Below are positions 35,655-46,371 of a stretch of 64,000 bases of DNA, piece by piece. The DNA is from Nicotiana tabacum. Lineage: Eukaryota; Streptophyta; Magnoliopsida; Solanales; Solanaceae. A model generated the notes under the pieces. That model was not told where the DNA came from and did not search any database. It saw only the letters and a program-made list of their open reading frames with translations. Made by a program: the position numbers and the translations under genes. Position 1 is the first letter of the stretch. Each line of letters starts with the position of its first letter. The stretch is from positions 64,896,697-64,960,696 of the forward strand of contig NC_134089.1 of the NCBI RefSeq assembly GCF_000715075.1, written 5' to 3'.

Positions 35655-36839
35655 GCTAACCTTTCTTGAATTTTGTCATCGAAGGCTTGAACATCGGGCC
35701 TTTTGGCAGGCCTCTCGGATTCGGGCTTGTGCTCCGGCTCATTGTTCACATAAAAGCTCCTTTCAAACCAAGCAGCATAATTGGGATCAACTTCGTCCTT
35801 AGCCGGGTCTGGTACCTGGGTGTCACTTTTTAGATACCGACAACCATTCCAGTCCCTTTGAACTAAAGCCTCGGGTAGCGTTGCTTCTGGGTGTAATTCA
35901 ATGACTTGGGTGCTTAGATCTGCCTCTTCAGGTATCACCTGATATCTTCCCAGTTGTCTCATAACTCTTTGTGGTGCATATAGTTGTATACTTCTCACTC
36001 CCATCATCATCAAGTAGCCCTTTGAAGCGGTCATGTGTATGACTTCTGTTACCAGGAGCCATCCTATGGTCCATTCAATTTGATTTGCTCTCAATTTTCT
36101 CAAGTAGAAAACCCAAGCTTCAAACCCTTCTGGTGGTTTGTAGTCTTCCACCCTTTCTTCATACTTTTTGATGAAATTGTTCCCGTCCAAAGCATATCTC
36201 ATGAACTTAGGATAACGGCGAAGGTGTTCGATCATCCACATTTGAAGAAGAACATTGCATCCTTCGAAAAATTGAGCCCCAGATTTGCACAAGGTTAATG
36301 CCCGGTCAATGTCTGCCAGCACTAACGGGACAAGTGTGTGATCTTTTTTGTCGACGAGGACCTATGCAATTCTGGCCATACGAAAGTCTATTGTACCCTC
36401 CGCATTCGGAAAGACCATGACCCCTAGAAATGCCACGATGAAAGCAAACAGACGATGAATTTGCTATACTCTTGTCTTGTTTGTTATTCAGCCCCTTTTC
36501 ATGTGTTTCAAACCCGGCTGAGCGCCCGAACCTAAAATACAGGAAGTAGAAAGAACAACACCCTTTTCTTGCGTGGGCGTTGTTCATTTGTTTGCTGATA
36601 TTTAGAAAATCGAAGAATCGGTGCACCGAGGAAGCCCTGGGGAATATGAGTTGTTGCTTTCTTAACTCTTGGCCGAAATCAATATACCCGGCTATTTCTT
36701 CCAGAGTGGGTGTGAGCTCAAAATCCGAAAAATGGAACACATTGTGAACGGGATCCCAGAAGGTTACCAAAGCTTTAATAAAATCCTCCCGGGGTTTGAT
36801 GTGCATGATGTCTACCAAGGAACCCAATTGTTCTTTCAC
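35597..36839 (-). pseudogene. ORF1, globular N-terminal part upstream of gag (copy A)
   Basis: First frame MKEQLGSLVDIMHIKPRE with ALVTFWDPVHNVFHFSDFEL and TPTLEEIAGYIDFG; second frame QFFEGCNVLLQMWMIEHLRR, then RYALDGNNFIKKYEERVEDY. I recognise the pattern from the extra ORF of Ogre elements (annotated in plants as DUF7745-like, from memory); its function is unknown. A two-base loss near 36465-36475 splits it in A; copy B is open here for 330 codons. A TGA at 36846-36848, shared with B, lies just before the chosen start, so the original start was probably further upstream. Confidence 0.72.
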
Positions 36840-36848
36840 CCATTCTCA

Positions 36849-38080
36849 ACCATCTTCATCTAAATCATCCCACCACCTACATAGCTGCAACCGAGCCCGT
36901 TCTATGATAGATTGTAATTAGTCCTAGACAGTATTCATTTGTACCTGCGTAGAGTTAAGGTTAGGGTTAACTCTTGTGGACTCTTTTTGCAAAACAAGCT
37001 TTCTGAAGATAATCAACGGACAAAGACCCCTTTTATTGCTATATTAGCAAAAATGGTTGTTTTGCAAATGTGGCCCCTTCACAATTCCAAACGAATTTTG
37101 AGGCCGGGGGGTAAGTATTTAATTGGAAAAGACACCTTTTAAACAGACTTGCCTATTTCTCCCGAAAATAGCCTTTCAATAATTGAAATTTAATCTAAGG
37201 CTATTCCGGTAAAAAAAATAACTTAAAATACCACTGAAGCTGGGTCGGCTTATTGTTTTGACCAAAAGCCCTGAAACACCCTTTATTTTGTTATTTGGTA
37301 AAAATGAGGCCGAACCTTATGTGGGTTGCCTACGTATCCCACATCCGGTGAGAATCAGACCTGCGTAGTTCGGTCAATTTTGACATAAAACATGATATTT
37401 GACTCACTTTTTTGAAATACATTCTCTCTTTTTTTCTCTTTTCAAAAATTTGGCAGAGTTTCGGGATATTTTAAAATATCGGGATTTTTAGAAACTGGGT
37501 AAATTCTCTCTCCTACCTCACTCTTGATTTTTCTATTTATTTCCCTTTCTTATCCGGTCAACATGCAAGCCGAAACAGATAAATATTCAGATAGCACGTA
37601 GGATGCATCAGGATGGTCTTTATTTTTGGGTGCACCTGTCCTAGACGGACCCAACCCCTGTGTTGAGTCCCAAAGATCAAATGCACATGATGCAAATAAT
37701 CGTTATTACTAGGGATCCGGCATGAGATTACATTATTCTAAGTTTAAAACCTGGGGTTTGTGGTCTAGACTTGGGTTACCCGAGCAGACAACTGGGGTCG
37801 AGGAGAGGGCAACATACCGGGAGCACGAAAGTCTGCCCAGCCTTGTTGCTTGCCCATCCCCATCTTATTTGGTATAATTTCAACAGAAAAAGCGGGCCAT
37901 GCGAACGTGTGCACATTTTCAGAAGACTCAGATGGGTGGCGTAAGAAGACATTTAAATACAGTTCAAGTAATATCAAAGCTGTAAATGACAATTAGCACA
38001 CTAAGTCCACAAAATACAGTAATATCAACAATAAAGCCAAATAAAAATCGCATTATCAAGCTCGAATTCTTGAACCTTGA
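36849..38080 (-). other. 5' untranslated leader between PBS and ORF1 (copy A)
   Basis: About 1.2 kb without a credible long frame. It holds the structured motif at 37310-37373 and a 16 bp palindrome gatattttaaaatatc at 37465-37480. Upstream, near 37897, there is one copy of a gcgaacgtgtgcac motif that resembles repeats in the LTR. Confidence 0.6.
37310..37373 (-). ncRNA. Structured RNA-like motif, 5' leader version (copy A)
   Basis: Minus strand: outer stem ccgaac with gttcgg; ctacg pairs with cgtag; between them ctgat and a hairpin tctcac-cggat-gtggga, then tacgtaggcaa. An alternative hairpin, atgtggg with cccacat around the tacgtagg loop, is also possible, so a two-state fold can be imagined. 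Copy B has one change in the core (cctatgtatc on the plus strand). Confidence 0.5.
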
Positions 38081-38118
38081 ACCAGAGATTCTGGGTTCGA
38101 TCCCCAGCGGAGTCGCCA
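38081..38118 (-). promoter_or_regulatory. Primer binding site, tRNA-Arg type, unusually long (copy A)
   Basis: The plus strand reads accagagattctgggttcga followed by tccccagcggagtcgcca. This has a T-arm (ctggg, ttcgatc, cccag), an acceptor 3' strand, a discriminator G and CCA, so it equals the 3' half of a tRNA. It fits plant tRNA-Arg(ACG) from memory. The element's sense strand is therefore complementary to about 38 nt of the primer. Four bases (gagc) separate it from the LTR end. Confidence 0.85.
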
Positions 38119-38544
38119 GAGCTGTCACACCTCCTTTTTTACACACCCGAGGGCGGATATAAGGAAGTTTTTTCAACTAAAGTGACATTATCGAAATAGG
38201 ATTATTTATTTGTTTCAGAGTCACCACTTGGAATAGTTTATGGTGTCCCAAGTCACCGGTTTATTTTAAAATCCCAAATCGAGGAAGTTTTATTTTTAAA
38301 GAGTCTGCAAACCAGAAATTCTAGATAAGAAATTCTGTTAACCCGGGAGAAGATGTTAGGCATTCTCGGGTTCCGTGGTTCTAGCACGGTCGCTTAGGAT
38401 TATTACTCGGCTTAAAATTGTTTAACTACTCATTTTTAGGACATACGTACAATTATTTTTTTCCGCTTTTAGTCACTTGATTTGATCGTAATTAAAGAAT
38501 TGAGTTATCGTACGTATACTCTTTTCTTTTGGCGCGTCAAAACC

Positions 38545-38690
38545 ATGTCACGCGAACGTGTCCACAATTAATAACGCTTTGTTTATTTTATTAAGAAAAA
38601 GTTTGGTTGAAGTTACACGAACGCATCCCTCAAGTCATTTTTAGAATTAACTTCGTAATTATGTTACGTGAACGTATACATAATCACAAT
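38545..38690 (-). repeat. Three spaced copies of an acgcgaacgtrt-like motif in the LTR
   Basis: Plus-strand atgtcacgcgaacgtgtcca (38545), gttacacgaacgcatccc (38612) and atgttacgtgaacgtataca (38661) share ttACgyGAACGyrT and are 50-67 bp apart. A fourth version sits in the leader at about 37897. The same set is in copy B. They lie in the part transcribed into U5 or the leader. Confidence 0.5.
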
Positions 38691-40810
38691 ACTAGCCTAA
38701 ATCGAGTCTAAAGCAAACTACAAGTATTTGATATTCATAAGATCTAAATTATGAAACTAATACGAGGGCCATGTATTTTGATATTTTATTTGGCATGGCA
38801 TGCCTCAAATGATTTCCTCTTATAAGAAAAATTAACTATTCAAGGTCACCTAGTACGCTCCTATTTAGGAATTAATTCAACAAGGCTAGTTAATCATGGG
38901 AGAGGTCTTAAAATATTTTTGGGGCACACGAAATGGGCCAAAAACAGCCCGCTGAGGAATTAGCTTTAAGGGCTGAAAAATGGGGGCTCACGAATGGCCC
39001 AGAAATCAGAGGTTTTAAGACACAAATTGCAAGTTCTGGGACAAACAACCCACGTTGGGCTTGGGTTTTAAGCAAGCCCAGTTGTGCATTGGCACAGGAT
39101 GGCCTATCTACATTCTTCGCACCTTTTAACCGAACTGGACAACAAAAGAGAAAGGCAAGGAGTGCAATTCACTAAAAAATGAAAACTTCAGAAAGTAAAT
39201 CACTTAAAATTCGAAAATTTTGTCATATTATTACGATTTGCAAAAGTAAAAGTAACAAAGGGAATGTGTTTACATCATAACTCAAGAGAGTCATTTTACA
39301 CATTATTAAACTACTGGGCTTGAAGCCCAGGCCAACAGCCTAGACCCTCAAATCTGTTCAAATGGGTCTTAACTTGGGCCTGGCTATTACTCCTATGAAA
39401 TATAAACAATGGGTCTAAATTGCAGTGACCCAGTATTTAAACGAACCCAAAAAAAGAATGAATTTTAATGTTATAGAAAGTCCATTTACAACACTTTCAA
39501 GTCTAGAATAGAGCAACAAAAAAAAAACTATCTTTCACAACTTATAGTACTGCTTGAATGGGCTCAAGAATATTCTAATTCTGATTCCCTTTTTGTCCTT
39601 AAGTTTCCTCTTACAACGTGTGTATTTGCAAGGGAGCAGCTATAGAGTTATCCTCTCACATTTCAGCTTCAGCTTTGAAAACCTCTTGGCCTTATGGCCA
39701 TATCACATGCCAATACAAGCAAATAATAGCCATTAATTTACATAAGAGTCTTGAACCAATGTAACCTTAACATTAACTAAAGGGCAACAACTGCTAGACA
39801 AGTGTTCAGATTCAAACATTCTGCATCCTCTTAATCATTAAATGAACTTAAGCTAAGTAAAGTATTCAACATGCTACTAGAGTAATGTAACCAAGTTGAT
39901 CCTAACACAAAAATGAGTAAGAAGGAAAAGACTATGTGTCCATAAGTCTAACCATATTGAGGGTCAGCCTTATAGACAAACAATGATTCCCAATCCATGA
40001 TTTACTCCATGGTTCCCATTTCAGTAAAGGGGAAGAGAGGGGAAGGGGAACAATATAAACATATACTACTAAAAAAATCCAGATTATTATGCACTCTTAA
40101 GGGATGAATCTGACCATTTAAAGGGTCAGATTCACTTCCCTGTTATGTTGCCATAGGAGGAAAGCTTTGGACATAGGTTTCACAAGTGCATACACATACT
40201 GATTTAGTAATCCAAAGCTGTTAGTTTTGACATATGAATGTAGCAAAACTTCACAGATTTCGTGTTTTAAGCTTGGCAATCATCTAATACTAAAACATGG
40301 TCTAATTATCTTTAAATCCAAAACAATCATGATTTCCCGACCAAACACCAGAGATCAGCTAAACAAACAAGTTTCAAATGCAGATTTTTAAACACAAAAC
40401 TGATTTAATTCAAGATGGACATTGTACATACCTGGAAACTAAAAATATTTATTGAAAAATGACCAAATAAAGGTCAAGAAAGCCAAAAAGAGCTAGAGAC
40501 CCCAAACTTCAGCAGTAACCGAGCAACACAGCAGCAACAATATCAAAATAAACCAAGGACTCAAATCAGAAAAAGAAACTAAGAACCAGCTTGAAATCCA
40601 ACAGATCCAGCAAAGAAGACTAAGAGTGTTTCTCCATCAAACCATATTTCAAACTTAAAAAAAACAGGAGATTTTTTATATTTTCAAAGCTATTTTTGAG
40701 TCTGAAGTTTTCAGAGAAGAAATGGAACTTTTCAGAGAAAACAGCTGATAAAAATGTGCCTCGAAAATCTGTCCTTCCCCAAAATCTGTCTTTTTCAGAG
40801 CAATAGAGGC

Positions 40811-40818
40811 TATATATA
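40811..40818 (-). promoter_or_regulatory. Candidate TATA box in the Ogre LTR
   Basis: tatatata within cctatatatagcc on the minus strand is the only clear TATA-like element in the middle of the LTR. It would place the transcript start a little below 40790. Because the sequence is palindromic and the LTR is AT-rich, this is only a candidate. Confidence 0.3.
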
Positions 40819-42643
40819 GGCTGTCTAAAGGAAGTGCATCTTTTAGCATATTCCTTATCCTAAAGAATAATAGTACATTCCTTTTTAACAACCCTTGGTA
40901 CAGTTGTCCCATTTTCAGCATATTTTTTTAAACAACTAGACAACTGTAGACCCTTCCTAAAATATCTGATTTGTAGCCAAAGTAAAAAACTCTTTTTCCC
41001 CTTTAAGTTATCACTTATTTCAGGTTTTACCTAAACTTTCTAGTCCAAATGAGCCCCAAAGTTTTACTGATTTTCATATCAAGGCAAACAACTTGGAACC
41101 AAATCAAAAGGTGCAGCAATCGTGAATGGAACAGTGGAAATTTAGAAAGAACTGTGGTCAATTGAATTTGACCCAGCCTATCTTCACTTAAATTGTTCTT
41201 CCTAATCAGCTACAACAATCATAAGGAACACCTAAAACCTGAATTAACCCAACATATCACAAAATCTAAACTTAAAGCTAGAAGAAGAGAACACTTAATC
41301 AATATGGAATCAATGCAATTCTGGCACAGAAGTTTGAACAACTACTAATTAAATAATCAATCTAAAACTAAAATCAGATGACCATGTGTCCAGGAGAAGA
41401 AATTATAAAAGAACAGCTATTGGTCTGGAATAAAGCAGCTATGAACATCCAATTCGACAAAAAAAACTAAACACACCTAAACTTAAACAAATTACACATG
41501 CTTTAATTGAAACGGATGTTAGGAAATAATTAACTATCACAAGAGAGAAAACAAAAGAAGAAAACCTAACATGCTGCTAAAAATAAAGGAAAAATCAAAC
41601 ATGCATAGAAGGGACAAAAGACAAAATTAAACAACCAAAAAGAAAAAGAAAAGGGTTTACCCGATCGAAATCAACACTGGATCAAAAACAGAGCACTGTC
41701 CAAACTTTCCTGAGATGTGATATGGACTTTGGACCAACATTAATCTACTGTTCTTAAAAAGAACAGTCGACTAATAGAGGTTTTAAATCCACTCAACTAA
41801 ACGCAGACCAGGAAAAGAAGAAGAAGAGGAACTTTAGGATTCTTCTGCATCACTAGATCCAAAATTCGAGGCATTCAAGGCCAATTCGAAAGGGGTTAAA
41901 GGTGGTTTGGGGTTCAGATAAGGGTAAGTATCATAAGGTGTGATTTTGAGATGATTTGTAATGGTTCAACTTTTGGCCGAGCTTTTTTTATTTAAAATTC
42001 AAAAAGACTTGGACGGATTTGAAGAAAAAAGAGTAGATATTTGGAATAGGGAGATGAAGGGGAGTCTGTGGTGTCATTTTCAGGGCGATTGGACCACCGG
42101 AACCGCCGTGAGGCGATTTCCGGTGGTGGTTCACGGTGGGGCGGTGTGGGTTTCATAGGCGGCTAGGGTTTGGGTTGTTTAAGAAAGGGAGACAAAAAGA
42201 GGAGAGGGGGTCTGATGGGGGGTTGGTCTCTTCGGACACTATTATAGTAAAGGACAAAACAGTTCCGAGCCGTTGGATGATAGAAATCCAACAGCTGTGA
42301 TGAGGCGTGACCAAAACGGGGTCGTTTAGGGGTTATACGGGGTGGATCGGGTCTGGGCCGGATTTGGAGATGGGTAATGGGCAAGAATTATTTGGGCTTG
42401 GGGGAAATTAATTGAATTGGCCAAAAATCTGATCTTTCATTTCCTTCTTCTTTTCAACTTCAAAATTCTTTTTTTTCTTTTTTTTATCAAATTAAAATTA
42501 AAACGTAATTTAACTCTTAGAAATTAACTTATCCTACCAAATTATATTTAAAAAAACTCAACCTAATACTTAAAAATTAAATAACTCCTAAATAAGAATA
42601 AAAGCAACAAAATTCAAAAATTAAAGAGTTAAAATACAACTAA

Positions 42644-42646
<3 letters not shown>

Positions 42647-42706
<60 letters not shown>
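42647..42706. repeat. (AT)30 microsatellite inside the Ogre LTR
   Basis: A perfect run of about 30 AT dinucleotides in an AT-rich, low-complexity part of the LTR close to its outer end. Confidence 0.97.
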
Positions 42707-42708
<2 letters not shown>

Positions 42709-42948
42709 ATTTTCATATTTTATAAAACAAACTAAATTACTATTTAATCTAAAATTAAATCCTAAATACAAATGCAACGTATTTTTGTATTTTTCATGAA
42801 TTGAATAAAATTAAACATGCACACGAAAATGCAAACAATCAACAAAATTCTACAATAATCCCCAAAATAACAAATAATTAAAAGAAGAAATCTAATTATT
42901 GGAATTCTGTAGGAGTAATTCATGTGTGGCAAAAATCACGTGCTCACA

Positions 42949-44277
42949 GTCCACACAAGAGGGGGGGTGATTTGTGTGGTACCCACTTTTCGCTTAACTG
43001 AACTATAGAAGGATATGGTTCTTCTAGGTGTTCCAACTACTACTATTTGAGTAATAATAAATACAAAAAATAAAGAACACAGAGATTTTTATGTCGAAAA
43101 CACCTAGCTCAAAGGTGAAAATACCATGACCTACTGCTTAGTTTGATTTTCCCAAACTTCCACTAAAATCACTGAGCCAAAACAGCATTTACAAAAACTC
43201 TTTATAATCTTAAGAATTAACTCTAATCCTGTTGTAGCATACAACCTCAACTGTTGCGACAACTTCAAGTTAACTCTTAACTTGAATACTCTAGGTACCT
43301 AATACAATTGCTTCTATGAAAGCTGAAAGGTATAACGTAAAATTACCTACTACAATTAAACTAGAATAAAAGATAGACACATGGAACTGGTTCTTCTATC
43401 CCGTTCAAGTAGCTTCAAGATTGCACATTCAAATCACATATAAATTGCTCGCAAATTCGCCTTGATCTTTTGCTCTCAATTTAAGTTTAACTTCTGCTTA
43501 TGTGCATTACCTATAAAAGAGAACAACATTGACATTTAATAGGTTAGTAATCAGAGTTTGAGTGGGATTCAATTGCTACTCTTCTATCGTAGAAGAGTTC
43601 ATGGTGATCTCAAACTCTAATACTATCTTCTTCCTAAACTGTGTTCTCTTCATGTAAGGAGTCTTTCTATCCTTATCCAATATGCAATCTTTTCGATCAG
43701 ATCAGGAGATATTGCTTCTTGATCAGTTAGATTTATCTCCTTCACGTGCATCTCACATGTATAGGTTGATCATGACTGTGCTTCACAAGATGGACCTAGT
43801 CTATGTCTGAGTTCTTTTGTCAATCTTCAAAACTTCACATGTTCTTGGGCCAACAAGAAGTACGTCAATTAAATCTTTCTGAGTTTCATAAGACCATTAT
43901 GCCTCTAATTAATATCATGAAATAGACTTTATCAACTTACGTATTTTTTGAGGCCCATGAACAGACAATAGAATAATAAGACATATGAGAATTCAATAAC
44001 ATAGGCACATCTAATACTTCTATTAATAAAGCCATTTATGGAAGTTGTGCATTTGCTCGTTTCGTTGTGTCGTATAGATCATGCCAAAAGGAAAGAAGGG
44101 ATAGCCTTAGTATACCTGAGTAATATATTAAGTAATTTGAGATAATTCTTAATTATGTGAATAATTGGTAAATCAATAATTTTTAGTGGGAGATTATTTA
44201 AAATTTGGATAATTAAAGAATGGGATAAGATTAGCCCCCCCTCCCCCATCACGTGGAAGCAAGCCACCCTAAATATA
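42949..44277. other. Unassigned repeat-like sequence between the two retroelements
   Basis: About 1.3 kb with no coding frame of note. It begins with a purine tract (agaggggggg at about 42959) followed by tgatttgtgtgg. This is the usual look of a polypurine tract next to a 3' LTR, but I cannot find a matching LTR end. The sequence around 43080-43300 (gtcgaaaacacctagctcaa and beyond) resembles an interspersed repeat common in Solanaceae, from memory. Near 44236 there is a C-rich tract (cccccctccccc). Confidence 0.4.
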
Positions 44278-44975
44278 TGTAATGACCTAGTAGATCTTTT
44301 TAAGAATTAATGCCCTAATCCCCTATTAACTGCTTTTCCCATGTTTGTTTATGCTATTGTGAGTTGCCGAGAGGATTCGTTGAGTTTCGGAGTGTTTTGA
44401 GACAGTTAATCCCTCAATGAGAGCTTAAGATTTAGAATTTGGACCATAATCGGAGTAGTGTGAAGATGGCCTCGGAATGGAATTCCGCCTATCCCGTTAG
44501 CTCCGTTGGGTGATTTCAGAGTTAAGGGTGTGTTCGAATTGTGTTTTAGAAGTCCGTAGCTTATTTAGGCTTGAAATGCTGAAAGTTGAATTTTTGAAGT
44601 TTCTGGATCGATAGTGAGATTTTGATATCGGGGTCGGAATCCAATTCCAAAAGTTGGAACAGCTTCATAGTGTTGAATGTGACTTATGTGCAAAATTTGG
44701 GGTCAATCAGACTTTGTTTGGTTGGTTTCGGCATCAGTTGTAGGATTCTTGAAATTTCAAGTTCTTTAGGTTTGGATTGGATGGTGATTCATGGTTTTAG
44801 TGTTGTTTGATATGATTCGAGGATTGGACTAAGTTCGTATGATGTATTAGGATTTGTTGGCATGTTTGATTGAGGTCTCGGGGGCCTCGGGTGTGTTTCG
44901 GATGCTCAATGGGTCATTTTTGGACATAGAGAAGTTGCAGATTTTCTGCTGTTGTATTGTAGAGAAAACCTTCAT

Positions 44976-45226
44976 CGCGTTCGCGAGAGGTGTCTCGCAT
45001 TCGCGTAGTGCATCTGGGTGAATCAGCTTAATTGTGTTTCACGTTCGCGATGATGCTCCCGCATTCGTGAAGGTATGGACCCTTTAGCCTTCGCGTTCGC
45101 GGCATGGTCCTCCAGTGTAAGCTATGCATTCGCGAGTGAACCCTCACATTCGCGAAAGAGGAAAAAAACTATCCAGTGATTTTTGTGCATCGCATTCGCG
45201 ACAATGGACTCGCGTTCGCAAAGAAG
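44976..45226 (+). repeat. Cluster of nine cgcrttcgcga-like motifs in the Del LTR
   Basis: Within 250 bp the string tcgc(g/a)ttcgcga or a one-base variant occurs about nine times, spaced about 15-45 bp apart. It is far richer in CpG than its surroundings. The position in the LTR suggests the U3 regulatory part. Confidence 0.7.
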
Positions 45227-46084
45227 AACGTGTCTAGGCAGAACATAAATTTCAAAATCGAGGGTTTTGAGTTCATATCACAAAATTGAATTGGGAGCTC
45301 GGTAGGAGGCAAATTTTAGAGATATTTTCGGAGGAAGTTTGCGGGTAATGATTCCTAACTCCTTTTTATTTATAACCCATTAATCTAAACATGAATTCAT
45401 CATCTAATTTCGGATTTAGGGTGACAAATTGGGGAAAATTGAGAAAAGTTCTTAGGCCTAATTTTGGGGTTTTGATCAAGATTATGGTATCGGATTGGAG
45501 TAATTTTGGTATGGTTAGACTTGTGAGTGAATGTGTGTTCATAATTCGTAATTTTACCCGATTCCGAGACGTGCGCCCGGGGAGGATTTTTGGGCGTTTT
45601 TCTATTTTCTTGCCTTAGCTTCGATTTCATTAGCTAAATTAGTTTCTTGTAGTTGTATTTACGTTATGATATTAATTTGATTCGATTTGGGCCACCCGGA
45701 GTTGGATACTCGTGGCAAGAGCGTGATTTCGGATTGATTTTGAGCCGGTTCGAGGTAAGTGTCTTGCCTAACCTTGTGTGGGGGAACTCCCCTTAGGATT
45801 TTGAAATTGTTGTTATATGAGTGTCGTGTATGTGAGGTGATGAGGGCATACACATGCTAATTGTTGAAAAATCCCGTTTTTACTAAGTAAATATCTGAGT
45901 TTTTCTTGTAATTGAGCAATATCTATACTTGAAGCCTCTTGTTTAGCCTAGGAAAAGCATGCTTATTTGTTCTAATTGTCTTACCTGCTTTAACTGCTTA
46001 CTTGTATTCTGTGCAGCATATTTAGAATAGAATTCTTGTTTATCCACGAATAGAACTGTAGATTCTTTCTTGATACTGTTGTTT

Positions 46085-46371
46085 GTTTACTTTGGGACTA
46101 TGGGACGATATCCCGGAAGATCCCCCTGCATGTTTACTTTGGGATTACGGATCGGAATTCCTGGAGATCCCTCTACATGTTTACTTTGGGACTATAGATT
46201 GGTATTTCGGGAGACCCCCCTGCACGTTTATATTTGGGACTACAGGATGACACCCGGAGATTTCCCTGTACTGGATATTTACTTTGGTACTACAGATCGG
46301 TATTCTGGTAGATCCACTTGCACATTTACGTTTAGGACTACGGGACTATATCCTGGTAGATCCCCCTATTG
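46085..46371 (+). repeat. Minisatellite in the Del LTR (six ~47 bp units)
   Basis: Units start at 46085, 46132, 46179, 46226, 46277 and 46324, each with gtttactttgggactayrg followed by a gatcccc-like end. One unit is 51 bp and the other spacings are 47 bp. Units are diverged, so this is an old feature of the LTR. Confidence 0.85.

Larger units (their letters stand above)
1..42948 (-). mobile_element. Ogre/Tat-type Ty3/gypsy retrotransposon, copy A (defective, 3' LTR outside window)
   Basis: Reading the minus strand from 42948 downward, the order is 5' LTR, tRNA-Arg-type PBS, leader, ORF1, gag, protease region with G-patch, probable intron, RT, RNase H, a second (archaeal-type) RNase H, integrase, short 3' UTR, then a tandem array. 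An extra ORF before gag, a second RNase H, an intron between protease and RT, very long LTRs and tandem repeats in the 3' UTR are known hallmarks of the Ogre group of the Tat lineage. All coding parts are broken by stops and frameshifts, so this copy cannot encode its own proteins. The 3' LTR should lie left of position 1, so assigning the whole array to this element is inference. Confidence 0.82.
38123..42948 (-). repeat. 5' LTR of Ogre copy A (4826 bp)
   Basis: On the plus strand it starts tgtcacacctcc next to the PBS and ends cacgtgctcaca at 42948. It therefore has the TG...CA ends expected of an LTR, reading TGTGAGCACGTG...GGTGTGACA in element sense. The first ~930 bp recur at 63073-64000 with about 18 differences. 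The partner LTR of copy A is outside the window, so the far boundary rests on the terminal motif alone. No protein is expected; short open frames here have no family features. Confidence 0.75.

Noticed and set aside
37310..37373. Hammerhead ribozyme
   Set aside because: ctgat followed by a hairpin recalls the hammerhead core, but the gaaac box and the cleavage-site stem are missing in all three versions.
38081..38118. A tRNA gene
   Set aside because: Only the 3' half is present, with an encoded CCA and no D-arm or anticodon-stem 5' strand. The position next to the LTR end identifies it as a primer binding site.
38933..39175. 80-codon frame inside the Ogre LTR
   Set aside because: LTRs carry no gene here; composition is ordinary and there is no family feature.
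42647..42706. AT run as a replication origin or matrix attachment site
   Set aside because: A plain (AT)n microsatellite; nothing else supports such a role.
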